Shown in pieces: positions 54,312 to 64,000 of a stretch of DNA of 64,000 nucleotides. Positions within the stretch are counted from its first letter, which is position 1. Every line of letters starts with the position of its first letter. The notes beneath the pieces are model-generated. The model made no database searches, was not told the origin of the DNA, and saw only the letters and a list, made by a program, of their open reading frames with translations. The position numbers and the translations under genes are program-made. Origin of the DNA: Syntrophaceae bacterium UBA1163 (GTDB taxonomy: Bacteria; Desulfobacterota; BSN033; UBA1163); the NCBI GenBank assembly GCA_002311635.1, contig DBZJ01000100.1, forward strand, positions 15,468 to 79,467. The letters are read 5' to 3'.

Positions 54312-54540
54312 AATAAAAATGCCAAATGTCAATGTTCGAATGCCAAATCAAATCCAACGCTCAAATATTATAAGGTTTTACTTTTGAACTTTGACATTCA
54401 TTTGGCCGGAACGTGCCCCACATGCCCTGCCTTGTAAGCAGGGCTAAGGAGCACAATACAAACGAGATTACCTTCCCGGGAAGCCCCCGCCCCGGGGGCG
54501 GGGAGCTTCACATTTGAATTTTGAAATTTGGATTTCCTTT
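54312..54540. repeat. Stuttered AAATGTCAATG-type sequence and GC-rich hairpins between dnaE and guaA
   Basis: The 230-bp gap begins at the dnaE start codon with the words AATGCCAAATG, TCAATGTTCG, AATGCCAAATC, and ends with TTTGAATTTTGAAATTTGG near 54520. Between them are two hairpins: GCCCTGC-N7-GCAGGGC (54424-54444) and a GC-rich one at 54479-54508 without a T-run. No ORF. Confidence 0.6.
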
Positions 54541-54544
54541 CTCT

Positions 54545-56104
54545 CTATTCCCACTCGATCGTGCTCGGAGGTTTGGAGCTAATATCGTAGACGACCCGGT
54601 TGACCCCTTTCACCTCATTGATAATCCGGTTTGAAACATGTTCCAAAATTTTGTAGGGCAGTCTAACCCAATCCGCCGTCATACCGTCCTGACTCTCTAC
54701 CACTCGCAAGGCGATGACATTTTCATAAGTCCTTTCATCCCCCATCACGCCCACAGTCTTCACCGGAAGCAACACCGCAAAAGATTGCCAGACCCTGTCC
54801 AAGTACTGGTTCTTCTCCATTTCTCCGATGACAATTTCATCCGCCGCTCTTAGGATCTCTAACCTCTCCTTCGTCACTTCCCCGATAATCCGGATGGCAA
54901 GCCCCGGCCCTGGAAAGGGCTGCCGTTTTATAATCTCATCAGGTAATCCCAAAACCTTCCCCAGCCGTCTCACTTCATCCTTAAATAGTTCTCGCAGGGG
55001 CTCCACGAGCTTTAGTTTCATCTTCTCGGGTAACCCTCCTACGTTATGGTGGCTCTTGATGGTCGCCGACGGGCCTTTCGAGGAGACGCTTTCAATCACA
55101 TCAGGATAAAGAGTCCCCTGGGCTAGGTATTCCACCCCGCCGATCTTTCCAGCCTCCTTTTCAAAAACAGAGATAAACTCCTTTCCGATCCTCTTCCTCT
55201 TATCTTCTGGATCGAGCACCCCTTCCAGTTGCTTCAGGAAGGAATTTTCCGCATCGACGTAGGTTAATGGTATCTTAAAATGATAACGAAATAAATTCAC
55301 TACTTGCGAGGCTTCGTTTTTTCTCAACAGACCGTTATTCACGAAGATACATAGCAGACGGTCGCCGATCGCCTTGTGAAGAAGTAGGGCCACCACCGTG
55401 GAATCAACTCCGCCGCTTAAAGCGCAGATGACTTTCTCTTCCCCGATCTTCTTCTTCAGATGGCGGCGGGTCTGCTCCAAAAAAGACTCCATCGTCCAAA
55501 GTTTGGAACATTCACAAATATGAAAAAGAAAATTTCTGATGAGATCAAGTCCTCTCTGGGTATGGACCACCTCTGGATGGAACTGGAGCCCGTAGATCCT
55601 TTTTTGAGCTTCTTCAATCGCTGCGAAGGGGGTATTCTTCGAATGGGCGATGGCGCGGAACTCAGAGGGCAATGTCTTGACGCGATCCCCATGGCTCATC
55701 CACACCACCAGCTGACCACCCTTTCTCCCCAGACCTCTGAAAAGCCCTCCATCCCCGTTCAAAGTCAATTTGGCTTTTCCATACTCCCTTTTTTCCGAGT
55801 GAGTAACCTCCCCCCCCCATAAGTGGGCGATCAATTGCATGCCGTAGCAAATGCCTAAGACAGGGATGCCCATTTTGAGAACGGCGGGATCACAGACGGG
55901 GGCATCCTTCATATAAACGCTCGCCGGCCCTCCGGATAAGATGATCCCGTTGGGAGACAAGGATCTAATTTTGTCTATAGGAATATTATACGGATGAATC
56001 TCGCTGTAGATCTGACATTCCCGCACCCTTCTTGCGATCAGTTGAGTATATTGGGAGCCGAAATCGAGGATGAGAATCTTATCGAAAAGAGTCTGCCTCT
56101 CCAT
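54545..56104 (-). CDS. guaA: GMP synthase (glutamine-hydrolysing)
   Basis: GuaA converts XMP to GMP with glutamine. The 519-residue protein has the class I GATase triad: Cys86 in GICYGMQ, and His176/Glu178 in QFHPEVVHT. It also has the ATP pyrophosphatase PP-loop SGGVDST (230-236) and the C-terminal dimerisation domain ending KPPSTIEWE. The neighbouring guaB (59315) is in the same direction, with a DUF4388 gene and a TPR gene between. Confidence 0.96.
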   Translation of the reverse strand: MERQTLFDKILILDFGSQYTQLIARRVRECQIYSEIHPYNIPIDKIRSLSPNGIILSGGPASVYMKDAPVCDPAVLKMGIPVLGICYGMQLIAHLWGGEVTHSEKREYGKAKLTLNGDGGLFRGLGRKGGQLVVWMSHGDRVKTLPSEFRAIAHSKNTPFAAIEEAQKRIYGLQFHPEVVHTQRGLDLIRNFLFHICECSKLWTMESFLEQTRRHLKKKIGEEKVICALSGGVDSTVVALLLHKAIGDRLLCIFVNNGLLRKNEASQVVNLFRYHFKIPLTYVDAENSFLKQLEGVLDPEDKRKRIGKEFISVFEKEAGKIGGVEYLAQGTLYPDVIESVSSKGPSATIKSHHNVGGLPEKMKLKLVEPLRELFKDEVRRLGKVLGLPDEIIKRQPFPGPGLAIRIIGEVTKERLEILRAADEIVIGEMEKNQYLDRVWQSFAVLLPVKTVGVMGDERTYENVIALRVVESQDGMTADWVRLPYKILEHVSNRIINEVKGVNRVVYDISSKPPSTIEWE

Positions 56105-56162
56105 TTTTTCTAAACCCAGAGCAAGACATTTGGAAAAGAAGATAGAGGGAATCCGTATGCGC

Positions 56163-57275
56163 TCAATGCTTTAAAAAATATTTTCCTTCCTTAAATTCGT
56201 ACTGATAGGAGACCCCTTTACGGTAAAAAAGGTCGCTCTTCTGCAGAAGCCTTGCTGAGATCAATTCTTCGAGGTGCGAAGGATATTGTCCCGTTTCCAA
56301 GGAGTATATCTCTAAGGCGTTCTTGATCCGGTCGAGCTGCGTCTTATGGGCCAGATGCATGGGGATCTCAATATCCGCTCGTTCAATCTTGGAATCCCAT
56401 AAGTTCTGTAAAAAATTCGGCTTAACATAAACAAGGACGAGAAAGATAAACGCTAAAAAGGCACCATAGTAAACAAAGGTGAAGGCTTCTCTGAAATTGA
56501 TCAGGCGCACCTTTTTGACGAGGCCGGGCGTTCGAACCCCTGCCATTTCGATCAGCCCCATCTCGAAAAGATCTACTAAGTTTTCACTAGCGCTGAATTT
56601 TCCCAAAAGGCTTCGATCAATAATGTCCTGTACCGTTTTGACCCCGTCTACTAAGTTGTAGATCAATTCCTGTTCAGACGTCAGTTTCTCTTTCAAGTAA
56701 CTCTGAGAAGGGAGTCCACTCACAGATCTCTCTTCAAGCCTGAGGACCTTCTTAAATACCAAGTGGGGTGAGAAAATCTTTTTTTCGATCTCGGACCACT
56801 CATCCACCATTCGCAGGATATTCAATAACACCTGTTCTGTGCTCAGGGCAAACGGGATTTTCTTATAGCTTTCCACCAATTTCAGATCGAAGTTGAAATA
56901 ACCATCCTCCCACCAAAAAAGATCGTAAATCGTTTCGTAGATCTGCGTTGAAATCACCTTGAGGACATCGTCCTTGGTCAAGAGCTGGAGTTCCACCAGG
57001 ATCTCCCCCAGGTATTTGAGCGTATCTTTTTGAATTTTCAAAACCCGGTCCAACTGTTCTTCGGTGATCCGTTCCGCCTTCACCAATATCTCACCGATGA
57101 GGTCTTTTCTCCCACGATAATTGGAATAGATATGGACGATCATTCCATCCACAAAATGTATTTCAACGAGATCTTTCCCTCGGCGAATTTTCAAAACACC
57201 CGTTTTGAGCTGCTGGCCGATGAGCTGGATGATTTCGGTAATGCTGAAGTCTTTTAAAGTTCCCTGCAGGGCCAA
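56163..57275 (-). CDS. DUF4388 domain membrane protein with a pseudopilin-like C-terminus
   Basis: The 370-residue protein starts with a DUF4388 (PATAN-type) domain ([29 protein letters not shown]), found in gliding and signalling proteins of Deltaproteobacteria. A helical part (about 75-250) follows, with [17 protein letters not shown], close to the MshEN pattern of GspE/PilB proteins. A membrane helix lies at about 267-287. The C-terminal region ([31 protein letters not shown]) resembles the periplasmic part of T2SS G-type pseudopilins. The mix suggests a regulator or linker of the pilus/secretion machinery; that is inference. It lies between guaA and the TPR gene, with a 47-bp gap to the latter. 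Confidence 0.75.
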   Translation of the reverse strand: MALQGTLKDFSITEIIQLIGQQLKTGVLKIRRGKDLVEIHFVDGMIVHIYSNYRGRKDLIGEILVKAERITEEQLDRVLKIQKDTLKYLGEILVELQLLTKDDVLKVISTQIYETIYDLFWWEDGYFNFDLKLVESYKKIPFALSTEQVLLNILRMVDEWSEIEKKIFSPHLVFKKVLRLEERSVSGLPSQSYLKEKLTSEQELIYNLVDGVKTVQDIIDRSLLGKFSASENLVDLFEMGLIEMAGVRTPGLVKKVRLINFREAFTFVYYGAFLAFIFLVLVYVKPNFLQNLWDSKIERADIEIPMHLAHKTQLDRIKNALEIYSLETGQYPSHLEELISARLLQKSDLFYRKGVSYQYEFKEGKYFLKH

Positions 57276-57322
57276 GGTCTTCTCCGTTCAATCTTTTGTT
57301 CGAGTACGAGATGTAATTCTCA

Positions 57323-59287
57323 TCATTGACTCGGGGATTCCTTCGTAGACGATACAGTCTTAGGACGGCCTCCCGACCGTTCCCTTTTCGCCTCAACCTC
57401 TGATTCAAACCGATAGAGCCGTCGGACGGAAAAAATGTAGAAAAGAACGAAAAGGCATCCCCAGAAGAACCATTTCCAGAAGGTGGAGAACGTTTGGGGA
57501 TAAGAAGAAGAGATCGCACCGTTCCAATAGGCGAATCTAAGAATAAAAACAAAAAAGAGGAACAGCAGAAGGAGCCCTTTGAGAGCATGCTCTCTCCATA
57601 GGTAACCGAATCCGATCAGAAAAAAATTAATAAATTTGGAAATCGAATGATTCTGTTTTTGAAATTGACGTACCTCGGAGGATTTTTTCTCCACAATCTT
57701 GGGGTGGAGTTTTTCCTTCTGGATGAAAATACGATAACAGTTGAAACAGACAAATTCCTCACTGGAGCTTCCTAAATAAAACCGGTGGGTTGGGCTGCCA
57801 CACATGGGGCATCGAGTCAAAAATCGTTTCGCCCGGCAAAACCTAGCCATCCCTATTAAAAACGCCAGAAATAAGATGGGCGCCAAAAAAGGAATTCTCG
57901 ATGGAATTTTTTCGAACCAAGCCTTAAACAAACGGAACAACAACCCTTCTTTCCCGATGAATTGGTCCATAAATCTCTTCCAGAGCCTTTGGGGGGTTAA
58001 GACCTGATCGATCACCAGTCGATTAAGATTGGTAGGCCTGTTGGGCATATCGATGTTCATATAGTAGTCCACCAGGTCGGGATCCAGCTGCCTGGCTCTC
58101 TCGAAGGCTTTATCGATTTTTCCGGAAAGAAAGGAATCTTGAGAGTAAGCCCGGGAAAGGTTGTAATAGTAAGCTCCTCGATCGGGATTTAAGTCAGAAG
58201 CTTGCTGATAAGCGGCAATGGCCTGGGAAGTCTGTTTTTGGGCCAGATAAACATTCCCCAGATTAGAAATGGCTTCACTAAATTTGGGGTCCTGTTGGAG
58301 CGCCTTCAGGTAAAACTCTTCCGCCTCCGGATAATGGCCTTGCCTCTTTTCTGCCAATCCGAGTGAGAAAAGAACTTCGGCGTCATTGGGATGGGTTGCC
58401 AACCACGTCCGCAATTTTTCTTCTGTCGCCTTTCCCCATTCTTCATGATTTATCTGATTCATCTCCAAAATGGTATCCGAAAATGCCCCATCCAAGAAAG
58501 AAGAGGTAGAATGAAGGAAAAAAGGAAAATAAGCTAAGACGATGAGAAAGACCAGAATGAGTTGTTTCTCCTTTTTCGTTACATGGCCCCATAACAAAAC
58601 GCACCAAAAGAGAATAGCCCAGAGCATGTCCAGACGGAGGAAGAACGGGATGAAGAAAATAATAATCTTTAGGCTGTTCATGAAAAGCCTTAAGATCTCT
58701 TGACTCAAATTTTTTCGGATGTCGTAGAAATAGAGAGGGAAATATTTGACCATAACGATGACGCCCAGAACAATAAACGTCATGAGGATGCCGTTGGAGA
58801 GAATATAGAACACGTTATAAAAAAGCCTCAGGGAACTGGGGTAATATTGAAATTGCATGATCACCCCCCGCAGCAGTTCTGCTAGGATTTTGTGGAGCTG
58901 TAACGGGTTCTGATAGCAGAGAGCTTGCGCCAATTCAAAATAGGGCTGGGGCAGGTCGGGCGAAAATTTTATGGAATCGGTCGCGGCTCGGATGGCTCGA
59001 TCGGCATCTCCTTTCCTCCTTGCCCGCTCAGATTCTCTGATCAAGAGAAAAGAGAGGGTTGGAACGTTTCGGATCCCTTTATCCAATTTCAACTGGTAAA
59101 GTTGATCCAACTCTTTCGGATTAACGGAGGTGCCTCTTTCGAACCCCCATAGACGGTCGGACGAACCAGAGCTTTCAACAGAAAAGAATTCTTTAGAAAA
59201 GGGAAGAATTTCCTTCTTCGTGAGCATTCCCGTGTAATAAAGAAGGGATAGAATTAAAATGATTAAAATAAGGATGGCTTTTTTCAT
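57323..59287 (-). CDS. Membrane protein with TPR repeats and a zinc ribbon
   Basis: The 654-residue protein begins with a helix or signal segment (about 5-22) and a TPR-like N-terminal stretch (about 70-135). A cluster of membrane helices (about 155-265) comes next, followed by TPR repeats (about 285-430; EVLFSLGLAEKRQGHYPEAEEFYLKALQQDPKF). Then come a helix at about 470-490 and a zinc ribbon with CPMCGS and CFNC (about 500-525). Two or three C-terminal helices follow. I do not recognise a named family. It may serve as a scaffold for a membrane complex with its DUF4388 neighbour. Confidence 0.7.
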   Translation of the reverse strand: MKKAILILIILILSLLYYTGMLTKKEILPFSKEFFSVESSGSSDRLWGFERGTSVNPKELDQLYQLKLDKGIRNVPTLSFLLIRESERARRKGDADRAIRAATDSIKFSPDLPQPYFELAQALCYQNPLQLHKILAELLRGVIMQFQYYPSSLRLFYNVFYILSNGILMTFIVLGVIVMVKYFPLYFYDIRKNLSQEILRLFMNSLKIIIFFIPFFLRLDMLWAILFWCVLLWGHVTKKEKQLILVFLIVLAYFPFFLHSTSSFLDGAFSDTILEMNQINHEEWGKATEEKLRTWLATHPNDAEVLFSLGLAEKRQGHYPEAEEFYLKALQQDPKFSEAISNLGNVYLAQKQTSQAIAAYQQASDLNPDRGAYYYNLSRAYSQDSFLSGKIDKAFERARQLDPDLVDYYMNIDMPNRPTNLNRLVIDQVLTPQRLWKRFMDQFIGKEGLLFRLFKAWFEKIPSRIPFLAPILFLAFLIGMARFCRAKRFLTRCPMCGSPTHRFYLGSSSEEFVCFNCYRIFIQKEKLHPKIVEKKSSEVRQFQKQNHSISKFINFFLIGFGYLWREHALKGLLLLFLFFVFILRFAYWNGAISSSYPQTFSTFWKWFFWGCLFVLFYIFSVRRLYRFESEVEAKRERSGGRPKTVSSTKESPSQ

Positions 59288-59314
59288 AGGAGAATGATTG
59301 TGACGACAGCCGGT

Positions 59315-62480
<3,166 letters not shown>

Positions 62481-62565
62481 TCCGAAGACATTGCCGTATA
62501 CTCTGCTAATTTATTCCTCCTTTTTAAACAATTCTAATATGTGTAACGAATGAAGTCAAGTCTTC

Positions 62566-63621
62566 CTATTCATTGAGAAATTCAACTCTACCCGGTCTTC
62601 CTATTTCTCCCCACCTTCGAACCTTTACCTCCAAGAAGTGGCCGACGACCCACAAGTTTGTGAGAAGATGTTCGGTCATTTGTGTGGTGGCGAAAAAAGA
62701 GTTTCCTTTTGCCACAGCCATGAAAGGAACAAGCTGGTCTGCCAAGTGAGGATCAATACAGCCATCCGATTCAATGAAATCTTTCATGGAGTCTACGGCT
62801 TCGTCGGCCACCTTCTCTGCTGGTTTGCCTCTTGCACCTAAAGACGAAAAGGCGGCGCGTGTCTTTTCGTATTCAGCTAACAAGAACAGGAAAGAACCTG
62901 GTCCATTTGAAGGAATATCATTCAAGGTGGCAATCTCTGCTTCAATCTTCAGTTCACTTTGAATCTTTCTTAAAGCCTGCTCCCTCTGCCTCTCTGCCAC
63001 ATGTTTAGGAAGATTAGAGATAGCAGAAATTCCCCGAACCTTTTTCAGTAAACCCCGCTCAGCCAAAGAGATCGGCTCCAATTCATGAACAGGATCGATT
63101 TTCAATTGAATCTTGCCTCCTCCTTTTGGATAGAATCCCCATTTTTCAATAACGGCTTGGGCGGAAACTCCCATCAATTGGAGAGTGGGCAAAAGAACCT
63201 CAGCGATGTAGTGAAACGATGGACTCCATGGGACATGGGTACCACCGACCAATATTAACTCGGACGCTTCATTCGCTAAACAAAGAGGAAGAAAAATCGC
63301 TTGAAGCAGAAGGGTGACAGATCCTGCAGTCTTTACCTCGAATTGATAATCTCCTGGAAGAATTTCTTGGGGGGCGAAAGTAATTCTTTGCGACCCAAAC
63401 TTAACTCCTTCTGTTTGTGCCTTTGTAATTCGGGTCAAAGCCTCAACGGCCTCCAGATGTTGACCTTGAAGACCAGGGTTCTTTCGATTTGATCGGATGT
63501 GATAAATGGTGAAGGGTTTCCTTCGAATCGCTGAGAGTGCAAGAGCGGTCCTTAGAATTTGTCCTCCTCCTTCCCCATAAGACCCGTCAATTTCAATAGG
63601 CTTTTGTTCTACGACAACCAT
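62566..63621 (-). CDS. rtcA: RNA 3'-terminal phosphate cyclase RtcA
   Basis: RtcA converts RNA 3'-phosphate to the 2',3'-cyclic form through an AMP-protein intermediate. The 351-residue protein has IDGSYGEGGGQILRTALALSAI, KNPGLQGQHLEAVEALT and the catalytic His318 in TTQMTEHLLTNLW. It is of the usual length. No rtcB ligase or rtcR regulator lies beside it, and an RNase Z-like gene starts divergently 128 bp away. The pairing with an RNA-processing nuclease may be meaningful but is inference. Confidence 0.95.
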   Translation of the reverse strand: MVVVEQKPIEIDGSYGEGGGQILRTALALSAIRRKPFTIYHIRSNRKNPGLQGQHLEAVEALTRITKAQTEGVKFGSQRITFAPQEILPGDYQFEVKTAGSVTLLLQAIFLPLCLANEASELILVGGTHVPWSPSFHYIAEVLLPTLQLMGVSAQAVIEKWGFYPKGGGKIQLKIDPVHELEPISLAERGLLKKVRGISAISNLPKHVAERQREQALRKIQSELKIEAEIATLNDIPSNGPGSFLFLLAEYEKTRAAFSSLGARGKPAEKVADEAVDSMKDFIESDGCIDPHLADQLVPFMAVAKGNSFFATTQMTEHLLTNLWVVGHFLEVKVRRWGEIGRPGRVEFLNE

Positions 63622-63749
63622 TTCTTATACCCTATTCAAAAGATGGGTCAATGTCAATTCCTTAAGGATGCCGAGAGTGCATGGAAAGTAAGTTGCAATT
63701 TGTCCGAATTGTGGTATTCTGATCAGAATTATTCTGGTGGAGGAATAAA

Positions 63750-64000
63750 TTGGCTGAATTGATCGTTACAGGTTCGGGAACCGGAATTCCGTCTTTGAGA
63801 AGAGGCTTCCCAGGCATAGTGATTCTCTCAGATAGCGCCAAATTATTGGTCGACAGTGGGTCTGGGACATTGAGGAGGATGTTGGACATCGGCTTAACTT
63901 ACCGAGATATCGACCTTCTCCTCTATACTCACATCCACCCGGACCATGTTTCCGATCTTGTTCCCATTCTCTTTGCGTGTAAGTATGCAGACCTTCCGCG
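63750..64000 (+). CDS. Metallo-beta-lactamase fold hydrolase, RNase Z-like (partial, runs off the window)
   Basis: The frame opens at TTG 63750 with GGAGG 6 bases upstream, and reads open to the window edge (83 codons). The protein starts MAELIVTGSGTGIPSLRRGFPG, the beta-strand and Gly-rich turn of RNase Z-type enzymes. It then gives LLLYTHIHPDHVSDLVPILF, with the metal-binding HxHxDH at residues 61-66 (His61, His63, Asp65, His66). RNase Z cleaves tRNA precursors. Other MBL enzymes with this pattern exist, so the exact role is open. Confidence 0.85.
   Translation, partial: MAELIVTGSGTGIPSLRRGFPGIVILSDSAKLLVDSGSGTLRRMLDIGLTYRDIDLLLYTHIHPDHVSDLVPILFACKYADLP

Noticed and set aside
54424-54508. 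Rho-independent terminators after guaA
   Set aside because: The hairpins at 54424-54444 and 54479-54508 are strong, but neither is followed by a T-run on the guaA strand.

Overview
The window looks like a chromosome segment of a Gram-negative bacterium of the Deltaproteobacteria/Desulfobacterota type, or a relative of that group. This rests on the pilBTC-pilSR order, sigma-54 (-24/-12) promoters in front of pilus genes, a large envelope-sugar locus with two AsnB-type amidotransferases, and a small S23 four-helix-bundle gene and a GxxExxY gene lodged between larger genes. Base composition is moderate and some genes start with TTG. The assignment is inference; no 16S rRNA gene is present.

Layout. 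(1) 1-1.1 kb: the N-terminus of a membrane sensor protein and the prepilin peptidase pilD. (2) 1.1-18.5 kb, minus strand: an envelope-polysaccharide locus. It contains a TPR GT-C membrane protein, asnB, four GT4-type glycosyltransferases, a methyltransferase, a DegT aminotransferase, a flippase, a sugar-nucleotide dehydratase, a hexapeptide acyltransferase, a winged-helix regulator and a DPM1-like GT2. (3) 18.7-20.2 kb: three type IV pilin genes with two strong terminators and a sigma-54 promoter. (4) 20.8-29.9 kb: a plus-strand methyltransferase and two tandem-duplicated GT-C enzymes, facing a minus-strand GT-C-like protein, a second asnB and an ArnC-like GT2. (5) 30-37.5 kb: a MITE, PBP1A, tRNA-Leu(CAG), ribF, lepB, a nitrilase-family amidase and an OmpR/CusS-type two-component pair. 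(6) 38-45.6 kb: pilB-pilT-pilC-pilS-pilR behind a near-perfect sigma-54 promoter. (7) 45.6-64 kb: mainly minus-strand housekeeping genes: phoU, pit, a DUF47 gene, mutL, accA, dnaE, guaA, a DUF4388 protein, a TPR/zinc-ribbon protein, guaB, hflX and rtcA, then the start of an RNase Z-like metallo-beta-lactamase gene on the plus strand.

How the parts fit. PilS/PilR probably act through sigma-54 on both pilA (promoter at 20312-20326) and the pilB operon (37922-37936), which closes an autoregulatory loop. PilD processes the pilins, and PilB/PilT/PilC drive extension and retraction. The polyprenyl-phosphate GT2 enzymes probably supply lipid-linked sugars to the GT-C membrane enzymes beside the pilin genes, so lipid A, O-antigen or pilin glycosylation are all possible outputs.

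The most unusual signal is a set of short 'stuttered' intergenic sequences. Each is a quasi-repeat of its own word (GCGCATGG-, GGAAGCCAGGAA-, GTGTCCGTGTC-, AAATGTCAATG- types). Several lie directly against start or stop codons, and they flank the S23 and GxxExxY genes in particular. A separate 139-bp element at 30021-30159 is a textbook MITE with perfect 17-bp terminal inverted repeats and a TGAAG target-site duplication.
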